A stretch of 64,000 nt of DNA from Turnera subulata (GCA_028386065.3 JAKUCV010002372.1:159648-223647), one strand, 5' to 3'. Shown: positions 11,714 through 23,319, counted from the first letter of the stretch. A program made the numbers and translations. Notes: generated from the letters alone by a model not told the origin.

Positions 11714-12665
11714 TATACATCAGACTTCCGACTGCGCTCCGATACGGAATTCAGCTCATCTGTTCTCTCTCTTCAGGAGTCTTAGGACGCATGTGATTTC
11801 GCAAGGTGTGGCCTTTGCTGATAGGAGTGTCGATCGGATTACTATTCTGCATATTGAATCATTCAAGAACTTTTCTAATGTAGTTCTCTTGAGAGAGTTA
11901 CAATAGCTTCTTTGAACGATCTCTTGAAATCTTAACTCCAAGGATATATGCAGCTTCACCCATATCCTTCATCTCAAATTGAGATGACAAGCAGGTCTTA
12001 ATCTCGTTGATAAACTCCATATCATTTCCAGCTAGCATGTCATCAACATATAATGTCAAAATCACAAACTTATTTCTAGATTTTTTGGTATATACACAAT
12101 GGTCTTCATCCGTCATGGTAAAACCATTAGATAAGACAACATTGTGGAAACGTATATACCACTGCCTTGAAGATTGTTTAAGACCACAAATAGACTTCAA
12201 AAGTCTACAAACCTTATGTTCGTGGCCCTTTTCAATGAAACACTCAGGTTGTTCCATGTAAATCTCTTCACTCAATTCACCATTGAGAAAGGCAGTTTTT
12301 ACATCCATTTGATGTAATTATAGATCTAAGTTTGCAACCATAGCTAGAATCATGCGAATAGAGGTAAATCGTACAACAGGTGAGAAAGTCTCCTCATAGT
12401 CTATCCCAGCCTGTTGCATATACCCTTTCGCCACCAGTCGAGCCTTAAATCGCTCAACTGTGCCATCAGCCTTGAGCTTGATTTTGAGAACCCATTTGTT
12501 CCCAATGGCTTTGCGTCCTTCAAGAAGATCAACTAGTTCCCAAACTTTGTTGACTCGCATAGACTCCATCTCATCTTCCATTGCTTTTGTCCATCTTTCC
12601 TTAGAAGGGCTTGAGAGAGCCTGTTTTACATTTCTTGGCTCATGGTCATCATGCAGGAGCATCAT
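11714..12665 (-). pseudogene. Copia A reverse transcriptase
   Basis: The minus strand encodes the copia RT of element A. The N-terminal block (12318-12665) has WTKAMEDEMESM, LVAKGYMQQAGIDYEETF and SPVVRFTSIRMIL. The next (11898-12308) has MDVKTAFLNGELSEEIYMEQ, GLKQSSRQWY and LTLYVDDMLAGND with catalytic YVDD near 12040. Stops at about 12315 and 11895 and a frame change near 11900 break it. It is cut at 11714 inside the conserved MYTM/VCTRPD segment by element B and continues at 6968. Confidence 0.88.
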
Positions 12666-12692
12666 AAAGAGTTCTCCACCTTCGATGTCAAA

Positions 12693-13688
12693 TCATCGGT
12701 AAGGAGTCTTTACACGTGAACCACGTCTTAATTGTGATTCATCATTGTTCCCATTTGGAACAATGTGGCTCCCACTCGGATCAAGGATATCAATCTCACT
12801 CCCACTTGGAATAAGATGCATCTTGTTGCTCCCATTTGAAGCAACAGGATTACTTGCATTCGCATTTGATGATGAGGGAGATGGCTGATGTGAGACAAAC
12901 TCATCATCTGGTAAATTTCTCCCACTCGAATGAAGTGATCCTTGATCCTTGTTCTCAAACAAAGATAGGTCTTGTCCTATCAGTCCCTTCTTAAGAAACT
13001 CATTCTCTAAGAATGTGACATCTCGTGACACAAATTCAGTTACACTCCCACTGTCTTGCTGGCCTATAAACAGATAACCCTTTAAGGTTTCTGAGTATCT
13101 AATAAAGATACTTTTCTTTCCTCTGGGGCCCAATTTGCCATGTTGATGGAAAGAATCATGTGTATAAGCAGCACAACCCCAAGGTCTCAAAACACTCAGG
13201 TCGGGTTGTCTACCAGTCCACAACTCATATGGAGTGGTTGCAACTGAATTAGTAGGCACTCGGTTAAGTACATAGGCAGCTGTCAATAGAGCATCACCCC
13301 AAAAGGTAATGGGTAATTGAGCTTGTTCCATCATTGACCTAACCATTTCAAGGAGCGTTCTATTTCGTCTCTCCGCAACACCATTTTGTTGAGGAGTGTA
13401 GGGAATGGTCAACTGATGAGCAATTCCCTTTTTATCACAAATGCCTTTAAATTGGGCCGATAGATACTCACGACCACGATCCGTTCGAATGGCCTTAATC
13501 TTTCGATCCAATTGATTTTCCACTAAGCTCATATAGCTCTGAAAGTATGTCAATGCCTTTGATTTGTGGGAAATCAAATAGACATAACCATACCGAGTAT
13601 AGTCGTCTATGAATGTGATAAAATAGTGTGCTCCCTGCCTGGCCCTAACATTCATGGGCCCACAAATGTCCGAATGGACCAATTGCAA
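12693..13688 (-). pseudogene. Copia A integrase
   Basis: A 331-codon open block encodes the integrase core and C-terminal domain. The DD35E residues are visible: HSDICGP (first Asp), AIRTDRGREYL (second Asp) and NGVAERRNRTLLE (Glu). They are followed by FWGDALLTAAYVLNRVP and the ELWTGRQPDLSVLRPWGC motif. The tail is rich in Ser, Asn and Gly, as is usual before the RT. In-frame stops bound it on both sides (13692-13694 and about 12690). The enzyme would insert element cDNA; with flanking stops it is not made as a polyprotein. Confidence 0.88.
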
Positions 13689-13694
13689 AGGAAA

Positions 13695-14246
13695 TTAGGC
13701 TCTAGTAGCTTTACCAAAAGGTTTTCGTGCTGATTTTCCAGCTAGACAACACTCACAAGTAGACAGTTCCTCTTGTTTTTCTTGACTCTGAAGCAAACCT
13801 TGTTTTTCTAACCTTTGCATCCTTTGTTGGCCAATATGAGCAAGTCTAGCATGCCAAACGTTCACATCAACGTTATGATTATGCGTAGAAGCAATCATGG
13901 AAAAACAAGCATTATTATTAAAGGAAATATCATCCAAATCCATAACATAAAAACCTCCAGTCAAATAACCAAAGCCAAATAAAGTTGAACCCAAAGTCAA
14001 CTTAACAAATTTGTCATGAAATAACAATGAAAAACCCAAACTAGATAAGGCCTTGACGGAGATAATGTTTTGACGAATCGAAGGAGCATACAGGACATCA
14101 TGTAGAAGAAGGTCTCGCCCACCACGCAAGACTAACTTGCATGATCCAATTCCTTCAACTGCAACCTTTAAATTGTTGCCTACATATATCCATTTTGTTC
14201 CACGTGTAACTCGCCGAAAGTCAACAAAGGCATCACGTTCCCGCAC
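13695..14246 (-). pseudogene. Copia A protease end and pre-integrase domain
   Basis: This block follows a frameshift at about 14240 that separates it from the protease active site. It carries the C-terminal protease strands (KVAVEGIGSCKL, LLHDVLYAPSIRQNIISV) and then the gag-pre-integrase zinc-binding domain, seen as VWHARLAHIGQQRM followed by TCECCLAGKSARKPF (HHCC pattern). A stop codon at 13692-13694 cuts it from the integrase core. The frame is the same as that of the integrase and RT blocks. Confidence 0.85.
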
Positions 14247-15195
14247 TATGTGGTCCGTTGGCTCCTGAGTCTACAATCCACAAAGGATTAGATTCAGTCA
14301 GAAAAACAGAACTAGAAACATAAAGTTCACTAGCACAGGTAAGTGGAAATACCTTTCGCTTAGGCTCAGTGCATTCACGAGCATAGTGACCCTTTTGGTT
14401 ACAGTTAAAACACTTCACATGTGTTTTATTGGTATTTCCACGACGTTTCTTAATGCCTTGTTGTCCCGTCTTGGGTTTCTTTTTGGGCTGAGCTGGCCCA
14501 TTTTTCTTTCCCCAATTCTTCCTCTTCAAACCACCCTTGGCCTTGGAGGTTGCCATATGCAACTCAGCTTGTGGCTTTCTAGCCTCAAGCCTTTCCTCTT
14601 CCAGCTCAAGATGTTTCCGGACATCTTCCAGATTGGTGATTCGAACATTGTGGGTCAGATGCATCTTCATCTGTTCCCAATCATCGGGTAAAGAACGAAT
14701 GGCTGCTTGGATTTGCTGCTCATCAGTCAGGACATGTCCAGAATTCCTCAATTCCCTGATCATATTGGCCATATGCCTCATATGTTGTTTCATGGTATAA
14801 CCAGGGTTCTTCTTGTAGGAATCAAACCTGATGGTCAAGGACCACAGCTTTGTTGTGGAAAAGGTACTATAGCTTGTCCTCAAAGCATTCCAAATGGCCA
14901 TAGCCGTTGGATGGTCCTTGCAGTCCAAGAAAATATCCTCCTTCACTGCACTTAACAACGATTTGCGAGCAGTGGAGTCCTTTTTCTTCCAAGCATCATA
15001 AGTCTCACGTTCACACCTGTGCTGAGCCGTATTCCCAACTTCAGGCTCATTCATGACATGGTTGATTGCCTCAAGAGCCTCTTGCTCTTCCAGCACATAC
15101 TGGATTTTCGTACTCCAGACTTCGTAATTATCGCCATTCTGCTTCAACCCTTTGTTGAGTTCAGCGATAATTCCATTGATACCAGCAGTAGTCAT
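14233..15195 (-). pseudogene. Copia A gag with protease active site
   Basis: This 320-codon block starts with MTTAGINGI at 15195 and is the likely start of the polyprotein. It holds a copia gag (UBN2-type) region in residues 20-200, with YEVWSTKIQYVLEEQEA and AIWNALRTSYS, then a basic linker, a CCHC zinc knuckle CFNCNQKGHYAREC and the protease active site LWIVDSGA near the end. A frameshift right after DSGA replaces the usual SCHM continuation. Gag would form the virus-like particle; the frame itself is otherwise open. Confidence 0.88.
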
Positions 15196-16877
15196 TCTTT
15201 ACACAAAAGAATATAGACAAAGTGAGAATCATTCCAAAAAAAAAAATGCAAGGATTTAATGTTCACATACATACATGCCATCATGCGAAGCAATAATTAA
15301 TTAGGCTAATAAACATATATATAACCCGGAATCGAAAGTTCACTATGTTCCCAATCGTCTTCCTAAAGTTTGATACATATAGAAAGTTAGCCTAATTAAT
15401 TATTCTAGCTAGGCATGTTAATTATGCTTTATACAACATGATTGTTAAGCATAAGGTTTGTTAAACAAATTAACAACACGATATAAGCATATTAAACATA
15501 TTTAATAATCGCTTATAAACAGAGCATGTTATAACTTGTTAAATTCCGAATGCAGAAAAAAAGAAAGCAACGAATACATATATCCTAATTTTTTGCATGT
15601 AATAACATGGATGGAGTGCATGCCAAAGTACCAATAAAAACATTACTGGAGTATACGAAAAAAAAAATCATGCCAAAAAGAAATTATGGGAGCATGCCAA
15701 AAAAAAATTACTGGAAGTCATTATCGTGTTTTTTTTTTCTTTTTTTTTTATATTACAGTGAGAAAACACAAAAAAAAATTATTCCGTATGATTAAAACAA
15801 AAAAAAAACTTGTTTTGATGGGTTAAAAGAAACGTGGGCCTTGTGCCCATAACCCAACCAAAAAAATCTTACTCCAAAAAAAAAAATTAAAGGGCCACGC
15901 AAAAAAAAGAGGGAGAGCCCATATGACTCGAGAGGCCCAAAAAAAACTATATCCAGAGCCCACTCTAGAACAGTGGCGGGCTCGGCTTGTGTGTGGGATG
16001 AACCCTAGGGTTTCATCTCTTCCTTCCAAAAAGTAAGCAGCCGCCGCCGCCAACATGGAAGAACGCTCCCACCGGAGCAGGCCGCCGCCAACAATGGACG
16101 ACGCACACCACCGCAGCGGAGACGCGCACCACCGCAGCAGCCGCCGTCGGGTACGCTAACAGATCGCGCACCACAGCTCGCGCCGCCCGCCTCAATTAGT
16201 GACGACGACCGACGAGGGGCAGCAACACAGAACAGCTCGACGACGACGAACATCGCCTGCGCCTTTCCGGCCACGCTCTTCGAAACGCTCGTCAGCCGCC
16301 ACCCAGAGGCCCCCTCGACGATCCACTGCCGCCTTCACAAGCGTAGGGAACCACGCCGCCGCATGCATCAACCGTCTGTAGACGCAGCGGTGCGAGTCTC
16401 CTCCTGCCTCGGTCGCTGCCGTGTGCAGCAACCTTAGCCCTGTCCGCCGCCGTGTGCAGCGATGGGGATGGGATTCTCGGGTTTTCCAAAAAAAACAACC
16501 ACTTTCTCTTTTATTTAATAGTTTTTTTTTTAAAAAAAACTCACAGATCCTGTTTTTTTTTAATCGACAACCATAATAAAATGATGTAACAATCGATTAG
16601 TTGAAAAAAAAACATGGCATGGCAGTAATGGTTTTCCAAGAGAACAATACGAGTTCATATTGCCACCGAATCAAGAAAAATGATGTAACATGGCATGCGT
16701 ATCAATCAAGAACACAGAGTTCAAGTCAGTATTTTATAATAGGAACAAACCAATAGTTTTATTATAAAGAAACATCATGTGATTAGATAATAAACTAAAT
16801 CAATTCAACACACGATCGATTGACATTATTATACATAACAGATCACATGTTACAAATAATCAGGAAATTAAGCCTAG
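15196..16877 (-). other. Long 5' leader of copia A
   Basis: About 1.7 kb between the primer-binding site and the gag start. It contains A/T homopolymers around 15700-15910 and a GC-rich, CGCC-repeat section at about 16020-16480. Open frames there are low-complexity Ala/Arg/Gly peptides on both strands without family resemblance, so I read them as non-coding. Confidence 0.6.
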
Positions 16878-16890
16878 GGCTCCGCTACCA
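16878..16890 (-). other. Primer-binding site of copia A
   Basis: Minus strand TGGTAGCGGAGCC, one base from the 5' LTR, of the initiator tRNA-Met type. Confidence 0.8.
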
Positions 16891-16891
16891 A

Positions 16892-17203
16892 TGAAGGATT
16901 ATCTATATACAGATATATAGAAATAGAAGACTTACTTGTAAATCTAAAGGAACAAGCGGAAGCAGGATCTTGGAGCTCGGCTTGGATCACTGATCGATGG
17001 AGGCCGTCATGGTGTAGTCGGATTGGTCTCCTAGTTCTCACAGTCTAAGTCCCTAATCTCACTATTTTCTCTATATAGTGTGTGTCTGACGACTTACTAA
17101 TAATACCACATAATGGTATTATTTATAGAGCTCAACTAGGGTTAAATTAGGGTTACGTGGTGAGCACCCCATATGGGTGGACCCCACGCCCCTTTTTCCA
17201 ACA
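16892..17203 (-). repeat. 5' LTR of copia A
   Basis: 312 bp, a near-identical partner of 5198-5511 with the same TGAAGGATTA start and CCAACA end. The right flank continues LINE L0. Confidence 0.9.
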
Positions 17204-17577
17204 TACCTTATCAATTCTCAGCGTCAGGGTCGAAGCGAACCATGTAGCTACGGCTTGTGGGCAAAAAAATGGCAAATGATCAACAGTTTCCACTGCCTCA
17301 TTGCAAATTTGGCATACAGAGTTCTGCAGAAATCCACGTTCGTTCTAGAATGATTGCTTCTCAACAGAGAAACCAAATAATGTTCGTTCAGAACCAAATG
17401 CGCCTGATGATGAAATAATACAACCACGAAAAGCGAAGTTTCCCAACTCCATATGCACAATAATTTCAGTCGCTTGGGGTTTGTTTCTGAAAATACCTCA
17501 AGAACAAAGCGCACCATGAAAAAGCTCATAATTGTAATCAACTCGAGCAACGACATTATGTGAACCCTTAGAATCAA
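17204..17577 (-). pseudogene. LINE L0 zinc-binding RT-associated domain
   Basis: The minus strand encodes RGFLQNSVCQICNEAVETV and DHLPFFCPQAVATWF, the Cys/His pattern of the zf-RVT domain that lies between reverse transcriptase and RNase H in plant LINEs. It runs into element A at 17203 and resumes at 5197 with the segment before RNase H, so the two pieces were once continuous. Upstream of about 17340 the similarity is not clear to me. The LINE is probably 5'-truncated or rearranged there. Confidence 0.75.
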
Positions 17578-17904
17578 ATATCAATCATAGCACCCATTGC
17601 TTTGACTAAGCATAAAACCAACCCATGGGTGAATATATATAATTCTTTCGAAATACTGAGTCTTCTCAAACCAACCTTGAAATATCTCACACATTGCTGT
17701 ACTTTGGCTGTCCAATATCTCATATATGACAAGAAGTTATGAAGGTTCTGAGTTCTTAGGATCAGGGGTTTGCAAGTTATGAAAATAGAGAAATATCATT
17801 TCGGCAGCCAAAATTTTATTTTTGGTTTTGAGTAGAGGTGGCAAAATGGGTTGGGTACCCAATGGGTTTCCTATTTAACCCATGGATAAATGGATAATGG
17901 GTAT
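17578..17904. other. Spacer with ATGGGTT-rich repeat sequence
   Basis: There is no gene in this stretch. From about 17826 the sequence (GGTGGCAAAATGGGTTGGGT, then TACCCAATGGG) resembles the TGGGTT/ACCCAT-rich non-autonomous repeats common in plants. A related stretch with the same words continues at 25666-25870 on the far side of element E, so E probably inserted in it. Confidence 0.4.
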
Positions 17905-18364
17905 TAATAAATTGGAAAATTTACCTGGTAAATGATGCCTCCACGTGGCAAGGTTGCGAAGGTATGATGCTTGCAACACAAGAGAGAAAAAGGAAAAAGG
18001 GACACCGGGAGTGTCCAGGGTGTGTGACCCCAGAGGTACTCTGATGCCTAAGTTAGAACTTGGATCTTTTGCTCTCAAGAGGAAGAGAGAGAAGAATTAT
18101 AAATTATGTTTTACGTACCTTTGCTATAGCTAGCTGGTGTGTATTTATAGGAGTAAGGAGGTCGTGTGGACCTGGACCCAGGGTGTTAATTTGGACCCAA
18201 GGGCATTGTAAATAAGAGAGAGTATAAGTATAAAGTTAGACCCTGGGTCTTGTTACTAACTTGGACCCAGGGGATCTTGTTACTAGCATGGACCCAGGGG
18301 GTCTTGTTACTAGCTTGCACCCAGGGGGTATTGCTTGAGCCCATAATATAATTTCCTTATGTCA
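17905..18364 (-). repeat. 3' LTR of element E
   Basis: About 460 bp. It begins TAATAAATTG where the other copy has TGATAAATTG, so the terminal G is mutated, and ends TTATGTCA. It contains three to four tandem copies of a unit of about 26 bp built on GACCCAGGGGGTCTTGTTAC. Confidence 0.88.
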
Positions 18365-18761
18365 TCACTAGCCCCCAACTCTGAGGGATGTTGTGTGGCG
18401 ATTTCCCTCAGAGTTTATTCTCTTTAAGACGTATTTTTGGTGTTTCAGTTTCAGTTTCTTTCAAGCATTAAATCGCCTTATCTAGCTGATTTAATCTCGA
18501 TCTTCGATATGTCTGAGTTTGAGAGTTGATCTTATTGAGTTTGCGAGCTATATTTCGTAAATATAAGCTCTTCAATATAAGATCTACTCGAACTCGTTGG
18601 GAATTGGGAACTTTCAAAGCCCCCAGTGCAAATGACCCTCTTATAAGACAGAGGTTGCATTTTTATTAAGGTCACATTAATCCCATTTTGGCTTTTGCCT
18701 TCTTTATGCAACATGAACCCGATATAAAGAGGATCTCTAGAGTGGATACCTTCTTTATATG

Positions 18762-18920
18762 TGAAGATTTTTATGAAAAGTTTTTCATTGATTTTCTGAT
18801 TAATACATAAGGTAAACATACATCACTATTTATACAAGTAGAATACTATTAAAACTAAGAATCCTAAACTTATACTCCAAGTAAAGTTATTTTTTCTTTT
18901 TAATTTTATGTTGGTCAACA
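18762..18920 (-). repeat. 3' LTR of copia D
   Basis: 159 bp, starting TGAAGATTTT and ending GGTCAACA. It matches 22597-22756 with a handful of differences. The adjoining CTCTCCTTCAAG gives a purine-rich tract on the minus strand. Confidence 0.88.
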
Positions 18921-18927
18921 CTCTCCT

Positions 18928-19485
18928 TCAAGTTGGTGCAAAGATATCACACATGCCTAACTTACAAACTAACTGATGATAAGTCTTGTTGTCAAGTCCT
19001 TTTGTAAAAATATCAGCCAATTGATTGCTGGAAGAGACATGGAAGATGTCAAGAACTCCAGATGTTAACTTCTCCTTGATGAAGTGACGATCAATTTCAA
19101 TATGCTTCGTTCGATCATGTTGCACAGGAATATGGGCAATACTGATAGCGGCTTTGTTGTCACAATAAAGAGACAATATGTTGTTTTGGGATAACTTCAG
19201 TTTCTCCATCAACTTCTTCAGCCATAAGAGCTCACAAACCCCTCGTGCCATAGCTCTATATTCTGCTTCAGCACTTGATCTAGCAACCACACTCTGTTTT
19301 TTACTTCTCCAAGTGACCAAGTTGCCTCCGACAAGTGTACAATAACCGGTTGTAGATCTTCTATCATCTGGTGATCCAACGTAGTCAGCATCAGTGAATG
19401 CTTCTATATGAAGATGATCATGCTTGAAAAATAAGAGTCCTTTACCTGGTGCAGACTTTAGATACCTGAGTATGCAAAAAACAGC
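18928..19485 (-). pseudogene. Copia D RNase H
   Basis: The open block 18928-19320 contains TWRSKKQSVVARSSAEAEYR, the copia RNase H signature, then LYCDNKAAISIAHIPVQHDR and the TKHIEIDRHFIKEKL tail, ending NQLADIFTKGL. A gap with a frame change (about 19321-19485) separates it from the RT end; there the GSPDDRRS-type segment is seen in another frame. All main motifs are recognisable, but the frame is not continuous with RT. Confidence 0.85.
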
Positions 19486-20330
19486 CTACATGTGTGAATC
19501 TCGAGGATCATGCATGAACTGGCTCACAACACTGATCGCATATGCTATATCTGGTCCAGTGTGTGAGAGATAAATGAGTTTTCCAACAAGTCTCTGATAC
19601 CCCTCTTTATCAACTGATTCGCCAACTCCTGCTTGCAACTTGTGATTGCTTTCAATAGAGGATTCTATTGGTTTATAGCCTAGCATTCCTGTTTCCTCTA
19701 AAAGATCCAAAATATACTTTCGTTAGGAAATAAAAATTCCTTTTTTTGAGATCTTGCTACTTCAATACCTAGAAAGTATTGTAACTTCCCAAGCTCTTTG
19801 ATCTCAAACTCTTGTGCTAACGCCTTCTTAAGCCTAATCATCTCTCCTTTATCATCTCCTGTCACAACAATATCATCGACATAGACAATAAGAAGAGTGA
19901 TCTTACCCCTGTCATGCTTGATAAATAAGGTATGGTCTGCATTACTCTGCAGGTAACCAAAGTGAATCATGGCTCTACTAAACCTGTCAAACCATGCTCT
20001 AGGAGACTGTTTCAAGCCATATAGAGCCTTCTTTAGTTTGCAAACTTTCCCTTTAGTGTTCCCATTTTCAAATCCTGGAAGAATCTCCATATACACTTCC
20101 TCTTCCAAATCTCCATGTAAGAAAGCATTTTTAACATCAAACTGTTGCAAATCCCAATCGAGATTGGCTGCACAAGATGGCAAAATTCTGATGGTAGTCA
20201 TTTTAGCAACTGGAGCAATTGTCTCTTGGTAGTCCACCCTATAGGTTTTAGTGAATCCTTTTGCTACTAATCTTGCTTTATATCTTTCAATCGAACCATC
20301 TGCTCTAATGCTTTACGGTGAACACACACT
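19486..20330 (-). pseudogene. Copia D reverse transcriptase
   Basis: The block 19698-20237 carries YQETIAPVAKMTTIR, QFDVKNAFLHGDLEEEVYME, GLKQSPRAWFDRF and LLIVYVDDIVVTGDD, with the catalytic YVDD. The following block 19486-19710, in another frame, carries KLIYLSHTGPDIAYAISVVS. A frameshift at about 19710 and frame breaks near 20240 and 20310 inactivate it. Upstream, KARLVAKG-type sequence is seen near 20260-20280. Confidence 0.85.
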
Positions 20331-20573
20331 TGCAACCAACTAGTTTTTTATCAAAGGAATAAGCAACTTGATCCGAAGTTTGATTCTTATGCAAAGCTTT
20401 CATTTCCTCAAGCATAGCTTCTTTCCATTTCGAATCTAGAATTGCATCCTTCCAACCCTGGGAATAGATAGAGAGAAAATTGACAAGCCAAAAGCTCTAT
20501 AGGAAGGAGATAATGAATCATAGGAAACAAAGTTAGAGATAGAGTGTTTGGTACAGGCTCGAATCCCTTTTCT

Positions 20574-21284
20574 CTAAGCAATGGGTAAATCCAACGTATT
20601 ATCATGTGGCAAAGGATCAACCGGAGGTAACTCGCCAGGAGATACTGGAGCAGGAGAAGATTCATGACTAGGAGAAGGCTCAACAGGAGGTAACTCACCT
20701 GGAGATGCTGGAGCAAGAGAAGAATCCTGACTAGGAGAAGGTTGCATGGTGGTCTGTTGTATAGCATTTTTTCTTGAGTATATCAACAAATCAGGTCTGT
20801 CCAAATGACCAACAGGAATAGTATCCTCCCCCTGGGTATGAATTTCCCAAAACGTTGAATCATCTAAAGTCTCTGAATCAGGAACCAACACCTCATGTCT
20901 ATCATTGCTCTCCCCCTCAGGAGGTGTTGGTGGGGAAGGAAAATAAGACTCAGACTCTCTAAAGGTGACATCCATGCTGATAAAAAAATTCCGAGAAGGA
21001 GGATGATAACATCAGTATCCTTTCTATGTCGGAGAGTACCCAATAAAGATACATTTGAGAGCTCGAGGGTCTAATTTTCCAAGATTACGTGTATGGACAA
21101 AACAAACACACCCAAAGACTTTTGGTGGAACAGTATAGGTATTCTTACCCAGTAAGAGCTCAAGAGGACTTTGATAATTTAAGACTCTAAGTGGCATTCG
21201 ATTGATTAGATATGCAACAGCAAGGATGGCATCACCCCAATATGATTTAGGGAGGTGCATAGTGAACAAGAGAGAACGAGCCAC
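20574..21284 (-). pseudogene. Copia D integrase C-terminal part and linker
   Basis: The block 21024-21284 encodes MARSLLFTMHLPKSYWGDAI, AYLINRMP and VFGCVCFVHTRNLGKLDPRA, the region after the integrase catalytic Glu. The block 20574-20975 is a Pro/Ser-rich linker with two copies of a PSP/SPGELPPV unit (a short internal tandem repeat). The frame is interrupted between 20976 and 21023. Confidence 0.8.
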
Positions 21285-21323
21285 TTTCAGTAGATGCTGA
21301 TTCTTGGGCTCAGTAACACCATT

Positions 21324-22337
21324 TTAAGCACTAGTGTACGGACAACTGGTTTGGTGGAGATTTCCATGAGATTCTAAAACGGTGCGGAATCTGTGGTCCA
21401 TATATTCTGTTCCATTATCGGTCCTCAATATTTTAATCTTAGCATCAAATTGAGTAGCAACCTTTGCATGAAAATAGTGGAAATATTGGAAAACATCACT
21501 CTTGCCTTTGATCAAATATACCCAAGTCATCCTAGTGCAATCATCAATAAAAGTAACAAACCACCGGTTACCAGATAAAGAAGTGGTCTGGGTTGGCCCC
21601 CAAACATCAGATTGGATGGTGGTAAAAGGAACTGTGCTTCTGTTTGTACTACGAGAATAGGTGCTTCTAGTGTGTTTGGCATACTCACAAGCATTACAAA
21701 TGAGAGAATCGAATTGAGTTTTGGAGAATAAATGAGGATAGATCTTCCGTAACACCAAGAAGGATGGATGGCCTAACCGTTGATGCCAATGCATTATTTT
21801 ATGGTTGACATTATTATTTCCTCCATAAAAGGCTTGACCTTGAGTAGCGCTGGGACTCCTCTCTAATATGTATAAGCCATCATGCACCCTACCACTGCCA
21901 ATTATCTTTCCTGTCTGAAGATCTTCAGGGACACAATGATCAGGAAAGAATTTGATTTTACAGTTGAGAGACTTTGTAATGGTACTAACAGAGAGGAGGT
22001 TAACAGGAAATTGAGGAACATGAAGAACCGAAGAAAGCTCGATATGGGATGTACAAGCAACAGAACTAGTGCCAGAAATAGGGACGAAAGAGCCATCAGC
22101 TATCCTTACTCTGTCTGGTATTCGACAGGGGGAATAATTAGGAAAAATTTTTGAAGAACCAGTCATGTGTCTATTCGCACCAGAATCAAGAATCCATGAG
22201 TCTGATTGAGCCAGAAAGGCATTACCGGATTGCACAAAATTGGTGGTTGTAGGTAATTGACTTGAGTGAGACAATAGCCGTTTGAGAAGCCTAATCTCAT
22301 CGGAGTAAAAAGCACCATTGATTTTACCGCTAGACAT
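21324..22337 (-). pseudogene. Copia D protease and integrase core
   Basis: The open block starts with MSSGKINGAF at 22337. I chose this start because the codons upstream are a run of low-complexity sequence lacking any gag feature. It contains the protease site WILDSGANRHMTG, the pre-integrase HHCC domain (HWHQRLGHPS and CNACEYAKHTRS) and the integrase core, with two catalytic Asp residues at IQSDVWGP and ILRTDNGTEYM. The catalytic Glu region is lost at the stop and frame change near 21300. Confidence 0.85.
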
Positions 22338-22596
22338 AATGGTGAAAGTAAAACAACAAAATTGATGAAAAATAGGCAGAAAATAATACTGTAAAAGAAG
22401 GGGAGAAAAAAATTCAACCTGTGAACAACAATTTCGGCAGTGAACAGTACCGTGAACAATAATTCCGACAGTGAACAGTACCATAAACAGCATCGGTGAA
22501 CAGTGCTGACGAACAGTAATTCCGAGAGAAAAAACGAAACAGTGCGGGAGAGAGTAAAAACTCTATCTCCTATAAGGCACTATGGCTCCGTTACCA

Positions 22597-22756
22597 TGAA
22601 AATTTTTAAGAAAAATTTTTTATTGATTTTCTGATTAATACATAAGGTAAACATACACCACTATTTTTACAAGTAGAATACTATTAAAACTAAGAATCCT
22701 AAACTTATACTCCAAGTAAAGTTATTTTTACCTTTTTATTTTTATGTCGGTCAACA
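22597..22756 (-). repeat. 5' LTR of copia D
   Basis: 160 bp, directly next to the primer-binding site at 22584-22596 and followed by the ATATG duplication. Confidence 0.88.
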
Positions 22757-22864
22757 ATATGTTTTTCAGACATGCGACCTTTGTTCTTTGACTACTTATG
22801 TGCGACCTACTTGGGCTTTATCGCCTCGATTGTCTTTTATTACGCGATTTTTTCTTTAGATCGT

Positions 22865-23110
22865 CTTATTTTTTGAAACTGGAATTGGCTACATGGCCCT
22901 TTTCTCGTCTTACAACTGGAATTGGCTACATGGCCTTTTATCGTCTTAGATTTTTGTCTTGCACAGGCTACACGGCCTTTCGTTGTCTTGCGACTGGAAT
23001 TGGCTACATGGACTTTTGTCGTCTTAGATTTTGTGTCTTGCATAGGCTACACGGCCTTTCGTTGTCTTGCTTTTATGGCTTAGATATGCTCCATGGCCTT
23101 TTGACACTGT
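22865..23110. repeat. Imperfect tandem repeats with GGCTACATGGCC words
   Basis: Four to five imperfect units of about 55-65 bp each contain GGCTACATGG or GGCTACACGG followed by CCTTTCGTTGTCTT or CCTTTTATCGTCTT. They give false open frames rich in CTGYT-type peptides and are probably non-coding. Confidence 0.75.
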
Positions 23111-23319
23111 GCTTTTTGTTGAATGAAAGGTTATATTCAACATATGTGCTGGTTCAGCTACCTATTAACCAAAATAAACAACAAACGATAAAGGGGAGTT
23201 TTTTTTAGGTATCCATCGAATTTGTAGAAAGGTGGATTTTGTAAACAAGATCTTGAGACTTTGAGTCGACCAAGGAGTCATGTTAACAAGACCTTGATTC
23301 GAGAAGTGAGTCTTATAAA

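Larger units (their letters stand above)
5198..17203 (-). mobile_element. Ty1/copia element A, 12.0 kb including nested B
   Basis: Two near-identical LTRs of about 313 bp (5198-5511 and 16892-17203) with TG...CA ends bracket a primer-binding site, a long leader, gag, protease, integrase, reverse transcriptase, RNase H and a polypurine tract, in the copia order on the minus strand. Element B (6974-11708) splits the reverse transcriptase/RNase H region. Without B it would be about 7.3 kb. The frames carry one frameshift and several stops, so it is inactive. It interrupts LINE L0, but the 5-bp flanks (CCAAC left, TACCT right) do not match. Lineage within copia was not decided. Confidence 0.9.
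18762..22756 (-). mobile_element. Gag-less copia element D
   Basis: This 3,995-bp insertion in E is flanked by the 5-bp target duplication ATATG (18757-18761 and 22757-22761). LTRs are only about 160 bp. The primer-binding site TGGTAACGGAGCC (22584-22596) abuts the 5' LTR. Protease, integrase, RT and RNase H blocks are present on the minus strand with stops and frameshifts between them, but no gag: the first plausible start, at 22337, lies only about 250 bp inside the primer-binding site and leads straight into the protease region. Confidence 0.92.

Noticed and set aside
14386..15216. Plus-strand open frames opposite the gag of copia A
   Set aside because: Shadows of the minus-strand gag frame, with no features of their own.
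16005..16498. GC-rich open frames on both strands in the leader of copia A
   Set aside because: Low-complexity Ala/Arg/Gly peptides caused by CGCC repeats, overlapping on both strands, with no family resemblance.
22798..23208. 136-codon plus-strand frame in element E
   Set aside because: It is created by tandem repeats of GGCTACATGGCC-type units; no domain is visible.
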